From positions 930,001 through 994,000 of the forward strand of contig NZ_JBFBOG010000002.1 in the NCBI RefSeq assembly GCF_040686855.1: a DNA stretch of 64,000 bases, written 5' to 3'. Both the position numbers and the translations under genes were made by a program. Of this stretch, positions 16,901-26,533 are shown one piece after another. The first letter of the stretch is position 1; each line of letters opens with the position of its first letter. Source of the stretch: Leifsonia sp040686855 (GTDB taxonomy: Bacteria > Actinomycetota > Actinomycetes > Actinomycetales > Microbacteriaceae). The notes beneath the pieces are model-generated. The model was not told where the DNA came from. It did no database searches and worked only from the letters and a program-made list of their open reading frames with translations.

Positions 16901-18099
16901 GCGCGGTCCTCGTCGTCAACAGCGGCTCGTCGTCGTTCAAGTACCAGCTGATCGACAGCGAGACGGAGCAGTCGCTCGCCTCCGGGCTGGTCGAGCGGAT
17001 CGGCGAGCCGAACGGACGGATGACCCACCGCGGCCCCGACGGAACGACCGAGCGCGAGCTCGAGATCCCCGACCACACGGCGGGCTTCCGCGCGATGCTC
17101 GACGCGTTCGCGTCCGAGGGCCCGAGCCTGGACGACAACCCCCTGGACGCGGTCGGTCACCGGGTCGTGCACGGCGGCAAGCGGTTCTTCGAGCCGACCA
17201 TCGTGACCCCCTTGGTCGAGATCAACATCGAGGACCTGTCGGACCTGGCGCCGCTGCACAACCCGGCCAACCTGCAGGGCATCCGCGCCGCGAAGAAGGC
17301 GTTCCCGGACGTCCCGCACGTCGCGGTGTTCGACACCGCCTTCCACCAGACGCTCGAGCCCGCCGCGTACACCTACGCGATCGACGCGGGTCTGGCCGAC
17401 CGGCACCGCGTGCGCCGCTACGGATTCCACGGCACGTCGCACAAGTACGTGTCGGAGACCGCTGCGGCGTTCCTCGGCCGCCCGCTCGGCGAGCTGAAGC
17501 AGATCGTGCTTCACCTCGGCAACGGCGCGTCGGCGTGCGCCATCGACGGCGGACGGTCGGTCGAGACGTCGATGGGGATGACGCCTCTGGAGGGGCTGGT
17601 GATGGGGACGCGGTCGGGCGACCTCGACCCCGCCGTCCTCATCCACCTCGCCCGGCGGGCGCACCTGTCGACCGACGACCTGGACGAACTGCTCAACCGC
17701 CGCAGCGGTCTGCTCGGGCTCTCCGGACGCGGTGACATGCGCGATGTCCGTACGGCGGCCAACGGCGGCGACGAGCAGGCGCGGCTCGCCCTCGACGTGA
17801 CGGTGCACCGGCTGAAGCACTACCTCGGCGCCTACACCGCCCTGCTCGGCGGACTGGACGTGCTCACCTTCACCGCCGGGGTCGGCGAGAACGATGCGGC
17901 CCTGCGGGCGGAGGTGCTTTCCGGACTGGAGGTGCTGGGCATCCGGCTCGATCCGGAGCGCAACGCCGCCTCCTCGCGTGGCGCGCGGGTGATCTCGGCC
18001 GACGACTCGGCGGTGACCGTGCTCGTCGTCCCGACCGACGAGGAGCTGGAGATCTCGCGGCAGTCGCTGCAGGCTGTCCGGGAGTCCACTGGAGGCTGA
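16897..18099 (+). CDS. ackA: Acetate kinase
   Basis: 400 residues, the full family length. Motifs are VVNSGSSSFKYQ at the N-terminus (first ASKHA phosphate-binding turn), GFHGTSHKYVS, HLGNGASACAI, MGMTPLEGLVMGTRSGDLDP and FTAGVGENDA. The enzyme makes ATP and acetate from acetyl phosphate, or works in reverse for acetate uptake. The ATG at 16897 overlaps the pta stop (ATGA). With acs at 46375 the organism has both the reversible low-affinity and the irreversible high-affinity acetate routes. Confidence 0.97.
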   Translation: MSAVLVVNSGSSSFKYQLIDSETEQSLASGLVERIGEPNGRMTHRGPDGTTERELEIPDHTAGFRAMLDAFASEGPSLDDNPLDAVGHRVVHGGKRFFEPTIVTPLVEINIEDLSDLAPLHNPANLQGIRAAKKAFPDVPHVAVFDTAFHQTLEPAAYTYAIDAGLADRHRVRRYGFHGTSHKYVSETAAAFLGRPLGELKQIVLHLGNGASACAIDGGRSVETSMGMTPLEGLVMGTRSGDLDPAVLIHLARRAHLSTDDLDELLNRRSGLLGLSGRGDMRDVRTAANGGDEQARLALDVTVHRLKHYLGAYTALLGGLDVLTFTAGVGENDAALRAEVLSGLEVLGIRLDPERNAASSRGARVISADDSAVTVLVVPTDEELEISRQSLQAVRESTGG

Positions 18100-18111
18100 C
18101 GGGAGACGGCC

Positions 18112-19461
18112 ATGCGGCGACGGCGCGGCGAGGGCGGACGGCACGGGATGCCGCTCCTGCCCCTGCGCGGGCTCGGTCACCGGGTGATCGCAGCGGTCGT
18201 CGCGCTGCTCGTCGGCGTCACCGCGCTCGCCGGTTGCGCCCCGGTCGAAGGCGGCGCGGGGGCGCGCTTCGTGACGCCGCCGCTGGTCCGCTACAGCGCC
18301 GTGCTCTGGCCTGTCCCCTTGCAGCTCGTCGGCGCCGAGCCCGGCGCGCGGCTGCGGTTGACCGCGCAGCTGACGACGTCGCACGGCTCCTGGACCTCGG
18401 CCGCCACGTACACCGTCCCCGCGTCCGGCACGCTCGACCTGGCGCGCGCACGGCCGCAGCTGGCCCCGTTCACCGAGCCCGACTCCGCGGGCCTGTTCTG
18501 GTCGCTCCGCGGGCCGCACCTCGGCGACGACGCCGCGGTGCGGCAGTGGATGCGCGACACCATCCACGTGACCGTGCGCGCGGCGGACGGCGACCGGGTG
18601 GTCGCGTCCCGCCGCTTCGAGCTGACCGGCCTCGCGGCCGGGGTCCCCGAGCGGACCCTGTACACGCGCGACCTGCGCGCCGCGATCGACGCGCGCGTGC
18701 CGCGCCAGACCCACGAGGACGTGCCGCTCGGCACGTTCTTCAGCGCCGCCTCGCTGGAGCACCCGCGCGCGCCGGCGGTGGTGATGTTCGACGACCCGAC
18801 GCCGGGGGCGTCGGCCGAGTACACCGCGCCTCTGATCGCCCAGTTCGGGGCCTCGGTGCTCAGCATCCCCGTCTCCGGCGCGTCGGACGGCGTCCGATCG
18901 ACCGGCATCGTCTCGGACACCACCGTCCAGGCCGTGCTCGACTGGCTGGCGCAGCGTCCCGACATCGTCCACGACCAGGTGTTCGTCTACGGGACGGGGG
19001 CGTCGGAGCAGCTGGCCGTGTGGGCGGCCACCCGCTTCCCGGGGAGGGTACGCGGGCTGTTCGTGGCGGGAGGCACCCCCGCGCTGCTCTGCCTGTCGCC
19101 GGCCCAGGTCGCACCGGCGTTCGACGACTCCACCGGACTGCCGTGCCTCGGTTCCCCGGCGACGGTGGTGAGCTCCGCCATCCCGTCCATCGGCAACATC
19201 AACGGTCCGATCGTTGTCGCATGCGGGAAGCGGGATGACGTGCTCCCGAACGCGTGCGACTGGCAGCGCGCGCTCGTGGCGACCCGGCTCTCCACCTTCG
19301 GCGTGCAGACCGTCTACGCGGACCGCGCGGGGCACGCCGTCTCCGTACCGCCCGGCCTGCCGATCGGCCTGCCGGCCGCGGGTGGCCAGCCGACAGAGCA
19401 GGCGCGCGTCGCCTTCTGGAACGCGGTCGGCCGCGCCCTGCTGCGGGCGGTGCTGGGATGA
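18112..19461 (+). CDS. BAAT-like thioesterase-fold lipoprotein, copy 1 (nucleophile missing)
   Basis: 449 residues. A basic N-terminus and hydrophobic segment end in a lipobox (LAGC, Cys about residue 42), so it is probably an outer-face lipoprotein. An N-terminal immunoglobulin-like BAAT_N / thio-ester hydrolase domain (about 45-180) is followed by an alpha/beta-hydrolase BAAT_C domain. At the nucleophile elbow it reads VYGTGASEQLA: Gly296 stands where copy 3 has Ser. The Asp (ACGKRDD) and His (AGHAVS) positions are retained. It starts 12 nt after ackA and its stop overlaps copy 2 as ATGA. Probably a non-catalytic or altered paralog. Confidence 0.82.
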   Translation: MRRRRGEGGRHGMPLLPLRGLGHRVIAAVVALLVGVTALAGCAPVEGGAGARFVTPPLVRYSAVLWPVPLQLVGAEPGARLRLTAQLTTSHGSWTSAATYTVPASGTLDLARARPQLAPFTEPDSAGLFWSLRGPHLGDDAAVRQWMRDTIHVTVRAADGDRVVASRRFELTGLAAGVPERTLYTRDLRAAIDARVPRQTHEDVPLGTFFSAASLEHPRAPAVVMFDDPTPGASAEYTAPLIAQFGASVLSIPVSGASDGVRSTGIVSDTTVQAVLDWLAQRPDIVHDQVFVYGTGASEQLAVWAATRFPGRVRGLFVAGGTPALLCLSPAQVAPAFDDSTGLPCLGSPATVVSSAIPSIGNINGPIVVACGKRDDVLPNACDWQRALVATRLSTFGVQTVYADRAGHAVSVPPGLPIGLPAAGGQPTEQARVAFWNAVGRALLRAVLG

Positions 19462-20756
19462 CTCGCACGCGTCTCCTCCGCCGGCTCGCCGCGCTCGCCG
19501 TGGTGGGCGCCATCGCCGTGACGACCGCCGCGTGCAGCGCCGGGGTGCAGGGCGGACCGCGGATCGTCTTCAGCAGCTTCGGAGACGCGGTCACGCAGCC
19601 GGTCGGGGTGCAGCTCGCCGGACTCGAGCCCGGGCATCCGGCGGTGGTCGACGTGCGCGTCGCGACGAGCGCCGGCGCGTTCAGCTCGCGCGCGGTGTAC
19701 GCGGTCCCTCCGGACGGTCGCGTGCGCCTGTGGTCGCAGGAGCCGATGACCGCGCCCTATCCGCGGGCGGACGGCTCCGGCCTGCTCTGGAGCCTGACCG
19801 GACCGTCGTTCAGTCAGCAGCAGCTCGAGGCGCAGTGGGTCTATCACGGGCTGGACGCGCGCTACACCGTGGAGCAGGACGGACGTCCCGTCGCCTCGCG
19901 CGTTCTCCACCGGGCGGCGCTCGCCGCAGGCACGAGCGACCGCGACGTGCTCGGCAGCGACCTGATCGGCGCCGGTGACCCAGAGGCGTCGGGCTTCGCG
20001 CCCACCGCCCGCATCGGCGCTCTGGTCGAGGGCGTCCCGACCCCCGTCGACCTGCGGCCGGGCGTCATCCTGGTGGACGGCGACGACGGCGGCGCATCCG
20101 GCGCCTTCGCCGCGCGGCTGATGGCGGCGTCCGGTTTCGCGGTCTTCGTGCTGCCCGCGTTCGTGCCGGAGGGCCGGATCGCCGGATCCGCCGCTCTGTC
20201 GGTCGAGACGTTCGACGCCGCGCTCAGCTGGTTCTCAGAGCTGCCGATCGTCGACGAGGACCGCATCTTCGTCTACGGCACGGGACGCGCGTCCTCGCTC
20301 GCGCTGTGGTTCGCCTCCCACGAGCCCGGCCGCATCCACGGAGCGTTCGCCGCGAGCGGGCCGACGGCGCTGCAGTGCACCTCCGAGGCCGGCAGCCCGC
20401 TCCTCATCGAGCACGGACTCCCGCTCCCGTGCGCCAACCCCGAGCGGACCATCGCCGGGACCGACATCCTGCCGCTGCAGCGCATCCCCGGTCCGCTCGT
20501 GCTCGCCTGCGGCACGGCGGACCGGCTGCTGCCGACGGCATGCGACTGGCAGCGCGCGGGCGAGCAGGCGCGCGGCCAGAAGGACGGGGACGCGTTCCTC
20601 TATCTCGACGGCGCGGGGCACGACATCACGACGCCGCCCGTGCTGCCGATCGGGCTGAGCGACCTGCCGCCGGCGACGGCGCAGGCGACGGAGGACGCGC
20701 GGACGTCGTTCTGGACGCTGGTGCTCGCCAAGCTGGAGGGGTCGGTGCGGCCGTGA
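19458..20756 (+). CDS. BAAT-like thioesterase-fold lipoprotein, copy 2 (nucleophile missing)
   Basis: 432 residues with a signal peptide and the lipobox-like TAAC (Cys about residue 25). Domain layout is as in the neighbouring copies: a beta-sandwich N-domain with the shared phrase GSGLLWSLTGPSF, then a hydrolase domain. The elbow reads VYGTGRASSLA, with Gly276 replacing the serine. Asp (ACGTADRLLP) and His (AGHDITTPP) are retained. It starts at ATG 19458, overlapping copy 1's stop, and ends overlapping copy 3's GTG. Sequence identity to the other copies is moderate, so the triplication is old. Confidence 0.82.
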   Translation: MTRTRLLRRLAALAVVGAIAVTTAACSAGVQGGPRIVFSSFGDAVTQPVGVQLAGLEPGHPAVVDVRVATSAGAFSSRAVYAVPPDGRVRLWSQEPMTAPYPRADGSGLLWSLTGPSFSQQQLEAQWVYHGLDARYTVEQDGRPVASRVLHRAALAAGTSDRDVLGSDLIGAGDPEASGFAPTARIGALVEGVPTPVDLRPGVILVDGDDGGASGAFAARLMAASGFAVFVLPAFVPEGRIAGSAALSVETFDAALSWFSELPIVDEDRIFVYGTGRASSLALWFASHEPGRIHGAFAASGPTALQCTSEAGSPLLIEHGLPLPCANPERTIAGTDILPLQRIPGPLVLACGTADRLLPTACDWQRAGEQARGQKDGDAFLYLDGAGHDITTPPVLPIGLSDLPPATAQATEDARTSFWTLVLAKLEGSVRP

Positions 20757-22000
20757 GCGCATCCACGCTGCGCGCCAGGATCGCCGGCGCCGTGACCGTG
20801 CTGGCGCTGGCCGTCGCCGGGCTGACGGGCTGCTCCCCGCCGCCCGGAGCCGTCGGTCCCCGGTTCGAGGTGAGCGAGGATCCCAGCGGTGTCTGGGAGC
20901 CGATCCACCTGCGCGTCACAGCACTGCAACCCGGGGTGCGCGTGACGGTGAGCGCCACCGTCGAGGCCGGCGCGACCTGGACGTCCCGGGCGGTCTACGT
21001 CGTCCCGTCCTCCGGGGTGGTCGACCTGGACCGGGACGCGCCGGTGGAGGCCCCGTTCGCCGGACCGGACGGGATGGGTCTGCTGTGGTCGCTGGGCACC
21101 GCCTCCGGCGCCTCGGCGACGTCGACGGAGCAGTGGGGCGCGGCGAGCCGCCTGGTCGATCTCGAGGCGGTGGTCGATGGCAGGCGGGTCGCGGCCCGGC
21201 GCATCTACCGGGTGGGACTGCAGTCGGTGGCGCCCTCGCGCGCCGTCTTCGACGACGGGATCCAGGGCGACTTCTTCGCGCCGACCAACTCCTCTCAGGC
21301 GGCGCGGCCGGCGGTGCTCGTCCTCGATGGCACCGACCCCGGCGCCCCGAGCGGGGTGCTGACCGCCTCGACGCTCTCGGCCATGGGGTACCCGGCGCTG
21401 GCCTTCTCCACGTACGGTTCCGCCGGCGAGGTCGACATGATCCGCACGTTGGCGGCCGAGCGGGTCGTCGCCGCGCTCAACTGGCTGCGGTCGCAGCCCG
21501 GAGTGGATGCACGCCGTGTCTTCGTGATGGGAACCTCCCGGGGAGCGCAGCTCGCGCTGTGGACCGCCGTGGCCCATCCCGACCTCGTCTACGGCGCCAT
21601 CGCCCCCGCGGGGACGACCGGACTGGTCTGCCCGTCACCTGTGCCGGGGCCCGCGGTGACCGTCGGGGGCGCGTGGGTGCCGTGCCTGAGCGGGACGCAC
21701 CAGGTGACGCGCGCCGCCGTCCTGAGCCTCGACCGCATCCGGGGACCCGTCGTCCTCGGCTGCGCCGGGCAGGACGAACAGCTCGACAACGCCTGCCGGT
21801 GGATGGACGTGGCCGCTCAGGTGCGACCCGCCCGCGGCGGCGACGCGTACGTCCGCGCACCCGACGCGACGCACCTGTTCTACGTGCCGCCGTACAGCCC
21901 GCTGTACCTGCCGCCGCCGCCCGCCGCGCAGGCGACGGAGGACGCCCGCGTCGCGCTCTGGTCCGCGATCGGGCGTGCTCTGAACGTGCGCGGGCAGTGA
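20753..22000 (+). CDS. BAAT-like acyl-CoA thioesterase-fold lipoprotein, copy 3 (serine present)
   Basis: 415 residues with a signal peptide and lipobox LTGC (Cys about residue 24). The N-domain is followed by an alpha/beta-hydrolase domain with elbow VMGTSRGAQLALW, where Ser262 is the expected nucleophile in a G-x-S-x-G context. The likely acid is in GCAGQDEQLD and the His in ATHLFYVPP. This is the only one of the three tandem copies with a complete-looking triad. GTG 20753 overlaps the previous stop (GTGA). Bacterial relatives are annotated as acyl-CoA thioesterase/BAAT N-terminal domain proteins; a surface-exposed enzyme is unlikely to meet acyl-CoA, so the true substrate is open. Confidence 0.84.
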   Translation: MSASTLRARIAGAVTVLALAVAGLTGCSPPPGAVGPRFEVSEDPSGVWEPIHLRVTALQPGVRVTVSATVEAGATWTSRAVYVVPSSGVVDLDRDAPVEAPFAGPDGMGLLWSLGTASGASATSTEQWGAASRLVDLEAVVDGRRVAARRIYRVGLQSVAPSRAVFDDGIQGDFFAPTNSSQAARPAVLVLDGTDPGAPSGVLTASTLSAMGYPALAFSTYGSAGEVDMIRTLAAERVVAALNWLRSQPGVDARRVFVMGTSRGAQLALWTAVAHPDLVYGAIAPAGTTGLVCPSPVPGPAVTVGGAWVPCLSGTHQVTRAAVLSLDRIRGPVVLGCAGQDEQLDNACRWMDVAAQVRPARGGDAYVRAPDATHLFYVPPYSPLYLPPPPAAQATEDARVALWSAIGRALNVRGQ

Positions 22001-22036
22001 GGGCCCGGTTCCCACCGGAATGTCGGCGGCGGTGAG

Positions 22037-22042
22037 TACCAT
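22037..22042 (+). promoter_or_regulatory. -10 element of leaderless dnaX
   Basis: TACCAT (TANNNT) begins 12 bp before GTG 22049, placing the transcription start on the start codon; no ribosome binding site precedes it. Confidence 0.5.
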
Positions 22043-22048
22043 GTTCAA

Positions 22049-24508
22049 GTGGTAACCGCCCTGTATCGCCGCTATCGGCCCGACACCTTCGCCGAGATGA
22101 TCGGCCAGTCCCAGGTGACCGATCCGCTGATGACGGCGCTGCGCACCAATCGGGTGAACCACGCCTACCTCTTCTCCGGTCCTCGCGGTTGCGGCAAGAC
22201 CACATCGGCGCGCATCCTGGCCCGCTGCCTCAACTGCGCAGAGGGCCCCACCGACACGCCGTGCGGGAAGTGCGCGAGCTGCATCGAGCTGAGCCGTGAC
22301 GGCGGAGGCTCGCTCGACGTCGTCGAGATCGACGCGGCCAGCCACAACGGCGTCGACGACGCCCGCGACATCCGCGAACGCGCGATCTTCGCGCCGGCCC
22401 GCGACCGCTACAAGATCTTCATCCTCGACGAGGCGCACATGGTGACGCCGCAGGGCTTCAACGCGCTGCTCAAGATCGTGGAGGAGCCGCCGGAGCACGT
22501 GAAGTTCATCTTCGCGACCACCGAGCCCGAGAAGGTCATCGGCACCATCCGGTCGCGCACCCACCATTACCCGTTCCGGCTCGTGCCGCCCGCGCAGATG
22601 CTCGAGTACGTGCAGAGCCTGTGCGACAGCGAGGGCATGACGGTCGCTCCGGGCGTGCTGCCGCTCGTCGTCCGGGCGGGCGGGGGATCGCCGCGCGACA
22701 CCCTGTCGCTGCTCGACCAGCTCATGGCCGGGTCCGAGGGCAGTGCGATCGAGTACGAGCGCGCGGTCGCCCTGCTCGGCTACACGCACGCGGCGCTGCT
22801 CGACGACGTGATCGACGCGATCGCGGCACGGGATGCGGCGGGCGCCTTCGGGGCGGTCGACCGGGTCGTGCAGACCGGTCAGGATCCGCGCCGGTTCGTC
22901 GAAGACCTGCTCGAGCGCCTGCGCGACCTCATCGTCGTCGCGGCGACCAGCGTCGAGGGCGCGGCGGCCGTGCTGCGCGGCGTGCCCCAGGACGAGCTCG
23001 ACCGCATGGGTGTGCAGGCGATGAAGTTCGGAGCCGCCGAGCTCAGCCGGTCGGCCGACATCGTCAACGCCGCCCTCACCGAGATGACCGGCGCGACCTC
23101 GCCGCGTCTCCACCTCGAACTGATGATCGCGCGCGTGCTCGTGCCGTCGAGCGACGAGAGCGAGCGCGGTGCGCTGGCGCGCGTCGAGCGGCTGGAGCGC
23201 CGGGTCGGCGTGAGCGATGCGGTGTCGGCGGATGCGGTGCAGGCGACCGAGCCTGCGCCTTCTCGTGCTGCAGCGCCCGCTCGTGGTGCTGCGCCTGTTG
23301 CTGCGTCCGAGCCTGCCGCGGCGCCCGCTCCGCGCGTGTCCGCGTCTGTCGCCGAGGTCTCCACCGCTCCCACGGCGCCGGCCGCTTCGGCTCCTGCCGA
23401 GACGGCGGCGGAGCCTGCGTCCACCGAGGTCTCCACCGCGCCCGCTGCGGCGGGCGCCGAAGTCCCGCCCGCGCCGTCGCCGGTCGGCCCGGTCACCACG
23501 CAGCAGGTCAAGGACTCGTGGCCGCAGATCCTCGACGCGGTCCAGCGCGCCAAGCGCAGCGCATGGATGGTCGTCTTCACCGCGCAGGTCCGCGCCCTCA
23601 GCGGCGATGTCCTGACGTTGTCCTTCCCGAGCGACAACGACGTGCAGAGCTTCCGCCAGCCCGACGCCGCCGGCGGCACGGGCGTCAGCGAGTATCTGCG
23701 CCAGGCGATCGTCGAGGTGCTGGGCATCCGCGTGAAGTTCATCGCCCGCGCCGACTCCGCGTCCGGCTCCGGCGGCTCGCCGCGCCCGTCCGCCGGTGCG
23801 CCGGCCGCTCCGACGGCCGAGACGTGGCCCGGAGCGGACCCGGCCGACGCGCCCTCGTCCGCCGCGACCGGCGGTGCTCGCGCGGCGGCCCCCGCGCGGT
23901 CCTCCTCTCAGGCCGACGCCGCGCCGTCGCCCGCGTCGGCCTCCGTGGCCGCTACGCCGGCTCCGGCCGCGTCGTCGTCGCCCGCCGCATCGGCCACCGC
24001 CGCACACGCCGACGCCCCCTCCGCATCCACCGCCTCCGCTCCGACCGGGCACGCCGCCATGGTCACCGAGTGGGCGACCGTCGCCATCCCGTCCGCGTCT
24101 CCGGCCTCCGACACCGCGACCGCCACCGTGACGACGACCGCCGCCGTGGTCACCCTGGAGCGCCCCCCGGCAGCGCCGGCCGCCCCCGCTGCGCGTCCCG
24201 TCTCCGCGCCCGCACCGGACGAGCCGCCCTACGACGACGTCCCCCCGCCCGAGACCGAGCCTCCGTTCGAGCCTCCGGTCCCGGAGGAGCCCACCGGCGA
24301 CTGGTCGGCCGAACCCGCCGCCGCCTCACCCGCGGCTCCGTCTCCCGAGCCCGCCCGAGCCGCGCGCCCGTCCGCCGCGCCCGCGTCGGGGGCCCGCACA
24401 CCGACCTTCCAGCAGCCGCAGCGCTATGGGGAGGCCGTGGTCCGGGAGATCCTGGGCGCCACCTTCATCGAGGAGCAGCCCGCGCCTCCGACCCCGGGGA
24501 TGAGGTAG
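22049..24508 (+). CDS. dnaX: DNA polymerase III subunits gamma and tau
   Basis: 819 residues. The N-terminal AAA+ clamp-loader core shows Walker A GPRGCGKTTSARILA (about residues 44-58), a four-Cys zinc site (CLNCAEGPTDTPCGKCASC), Walker B FILDEAHM and the SRC-type sensor RSRTHH. Domain III extends to about 370. The C-terminal half has long Ala/Pro/Ser-rich linkers around a more conserved tau-type block (VKDSWPQILDAVQRAKRSAW, about 488-560). The protein loads the beta clamp and couples polymerase to helicase. No obvious slippery heptamer for a short gamma form was noticed. recR follows after 3 nt. Confidence 0.96.
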   Translation: MVTALYRRYRPDTFAEMIGQSQVTDPLMTALRTNRVNHAYLFSGPRGCGKTTSARILARCLNCAEGPTDTPCGKCASCIELSRDGGGSLDVVEIDAASHNGVDDARDIRERAIFAPARDRYKIFILDEAHMVTPQGFNALLKIVEEPPEHVKFIFATTEPEKVIGTIRSRTHHYPFRLVPPAQMLEYVQSLCDSEGMTVAPGVLPLVVRAGGGSPRDTLSLLDQLMAGSEGSAIEYERAVALLGYTHAALLDDVIDAIAARDAAGAFGAVDRVVQTGQDPRRFVEDLLERLRDLIVVAATSVEGAAAVLRGVPQDELDRMGVQAMKFGAAELSRSADIVNAALTEMTGATSPRLHLELMIARVLVPSSDESERGALARVERLERRVGVSDAVSADAVQATEPAPSRAAAPARGAAPVAASEPAAAPAPRVSASVAEVSTAPTAPAASAPAETAAEPASTEVSTAPAAAGAEVPPAPSPVGPVTTQQVKDSWPQILDAVQRAKRSAWMVVFTAQVRALSGDVLTLSFPSDNDVQSFRQPDAAGGTGVSEYLRQAIVEVLGIRVKFIARADSASGSGGSPRPSAGAPAAPTAETWPGADPADAPSSAATGGARAAAPARSSSQADAAPSPASASVAATPAPAASSSPAASATAAHADAPSASTASAPTGHAAMVTEWATVAIPSASPASDTATATVTTTAAVVTLERPPAAPAAPAARPVSAPAPDEPPYDDVPPPETEPPFEPPVPEEPTGDWSAEPAAASPAAPSPEPARAARPSAAPASGARTPTFQQPQRYGEAVVREILGATFIEEQPAPPTPGMR

Positions 24509-24511
24509 CCG

Positions 24512-25108
<597 letters not shown>

Positions 25109-25147
25109 CCGGTCCGTCACATGAAGGAACGGTCATATCCCGGCCGG

Positions 25148-25153
25148 TAGGAT
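25148..25153 (+). promoter_or_regulatory. -10 element upstream of lysC
   Basis: TAGGAT would start a transcript near 25160, leaving a ~22-nt leader that contains the AGGAG Shine-Dalgarno before GTG 25182. Confidence 0.45.
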
Positions 25154-25181
25154 GGGAAGCCCGTGAAGTTCAGGAGAGTCC

Positions 25182-26468
25182 GTGGCCCTCATCGTCCAGA
25201 AGTTCGGCGGTTCGTCCGTCGCGACAGCTGAGAGCATCAAGCGCGTCGCGAAGCGCATCGTCGAGACGCGCAAGGCGGGCAACGAGGTCGTCGTCGCCGT
25301 CTCGGCCATGGGCGACACCACCGACGAGCTGATCGACCTGGCGCACGAGGTCACCCCGATCCCCGAGCCGCGCGAACTCGACATGCTGCTCACCGCGGGG
25401 GAGCGCATCTCCATGGCGCTGCTCGCGATGGCGATCAAGAGCATGGGCTACGACGCCCGCTCCTTCACCGGCAGCCAGGCGGGCATGATCACCGACGCCC
25501 AGCACGGCTCCGCACGCATCGTGGATGTGACGCCCGGCCGCATCCAGGACGCCCTGAACGAAGGCGCGATCGCCATCGTCGCCGGGTTCCAGGGTTTCAG
25601 CCGCGAGTCCCGCGACATCACGACCCTCGGCCGCGGCGGCTCCGACACGACCGCCGTCGCCCTCGCCGCGGCGCTCAGTGCGGAGGTCTGTGAGATCTAC
25701 ACCGACGTCGACGGCGTCTTCACGTCCGACCCGCGCCAGGTGCCGCTCGCCCGCAAGATCGACCGCATCACCAGCGAGGAGATGCTGGAGCTCGCCGCCG
25801 CCGGCGCGAAGGTCCTGCACATCCGCGCCGTCGAGTACGCCCGCCGTCACAACGTGACGCTGCACGTGCGCTCGTCGTTCTCGAACAAAGAGGGCACCTA
25901 CGTCCTCAACGAAGCAGCGGCGGCCGCGGCCGCCCAGAAGGATGGAACCGTGGAAGAGCCCATCATCTCCGGCGTCGCCACCGACCTGAGCGAGGCCAAG
26001 ATCACCGTCGTCGGCGTGCCCGACGTGCCGGGCAAGGCCGCGCAGATCTTCAAGATCGTCGCCAAGGCCAATGCGAACGTCGACATGATCGTGCAGAACG
26101 TGTCCGCCGCGGCCACCAGCCTCACCGACATCTCCTTCACCCTGCCGAAGTCCGAGGGCCAGCGCGTGCTGACGGCCCTGACCGCCGAGAAGGACGAGGT
26201 CGGCTACCAGTCGCTGCAGTACGACGACCAGATCGGCAAGCTCGCCCTCGTCGGCGCCGGGATGCGCACCAACTCTGGCGTCTCCGCCAAGCTCTTCGAG
26301 GCCCTGTACGACGCGGGCATCAACATCGAGATGATCTCCACCAGCGAGATCCGCATCTCGGTCGTGACCCGCGCCGACACCGTCGCCGAGGCCGCCCGCG
26401 TCGTCCACACCGCCTTCGGGCTGGACGGCGACGAGAAGGCCATCGTCTACGCCGGCACCGGCCGCTAG
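25182..26468 (+). CDS. lysC: Aspartate kinase (alpha subunit; encodes nested beta)
   Basis: 428 residues. The amino-acid-kinase domain begins VQKFGGSSVATAESIKRVAKR and continues with GRGGSDTTAVALAAAL (substrate binding). Two C-terminal ACT domains (about 265-428) carry the regulatory sites for lysine/threonine feedback. It catalyses ATP-dependent phosphorylation of aspartate, the first step to lysine, threonine, methionine and diaminopimelate. GTG 25182 has AGGAG upstream. The length and the internal start match the alpha2-beta2 aspartokinase of Corynebacterium. asd follows after 65 nt. Confidence 0.96.
   Translation: MALIVQKFGGSSVATAESIKRVAKRIVETRKAGNEVVVAVSAMGDTTDELIDLAHEVTPIPEPRELDMLLTAGERISMALLAMAIKSMGYDARSFTGSQAGMITDAQHGSARIVDVTPGRIQDALNEGAIAIVAGFQGFSRESRDITTLGRGGSDTTAVALAAALSAEVCEIYTDVDGVFTSDPRQVPLARKIDRITSEEMLELAAAGAKVLHIRAVEYARRHNVTLHVRSSFSNKEGTYVLNEAAAAAAAQKDGTVEEPIISGVATDLSEAKITVVGVPDVPGKAAQIFKIVAKANANVDMIVQNVSAAATSLTDISFTLPKSEGQRVLTALTAEKDEVGYQSLQYDDQIGKLALVGAGMRTNSGVSAKLFEALYDAGINIEMISTSEIRISVVTRADTVAEAARVVHTAFGLDGDEKAIVYAGTGR
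25950..26468 (+). CDS. Aspartate kinase beta subunit (internal in-frame start within lysC)
   Basis: GTG 25950 is codon 257 of lysC. AAGGA is placed seven bases upstream, and the product would be 172 residues, covering both ACT domains (GVATDLSEAKITVVGVPDVP onwards). Corynebacterium glutamicum lysC-beta is the same size and starts at the equivalent point, just before this ACT segment. The subunit would bind effector amino acids in an alpha2-beta2 enzyme. Seen: start, SD and length. Known: the Corynebacterium arrangement. Inferred: that it is used here. Confidence 0.6.
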   Translation: MEEPIISGVATDLSEAKITVVGVPDVPGKAAQIFKIVAKANANVDMIVQNVSAAATSLTDISFTLPKSEGQRVLTALTAEKDEVGYQSLQYDDQIGKLALVGAGMRTNSGVSAKLFEALYDAGINIEMISTSEIRISVVTRADTVAEAARVVHTAFGLDGDEKAIVYAGTGR

Positions 26469-26533
26469 TCCTGACCCGGGAATGCCGCGGCCGTGTCCGC
26501 GGTTCCCCTCCACAACGACCCGAAGGGGCTGAC

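Noticed and set aside
16528..19335. A 935-codon minus-strand open frame opposite pta, ackA and the first lipoprotein
   Set aside because: All three plus-strand genes have catalytic motifs and coupled starts; the antisense frame has none.
21635..24052. An 805-codon minus-strand open frame opposite dnaX
   Set aside because: dnaX is unambiguous on the plus strand; the antisense product is Gly/Arg-rich shadow sequence.
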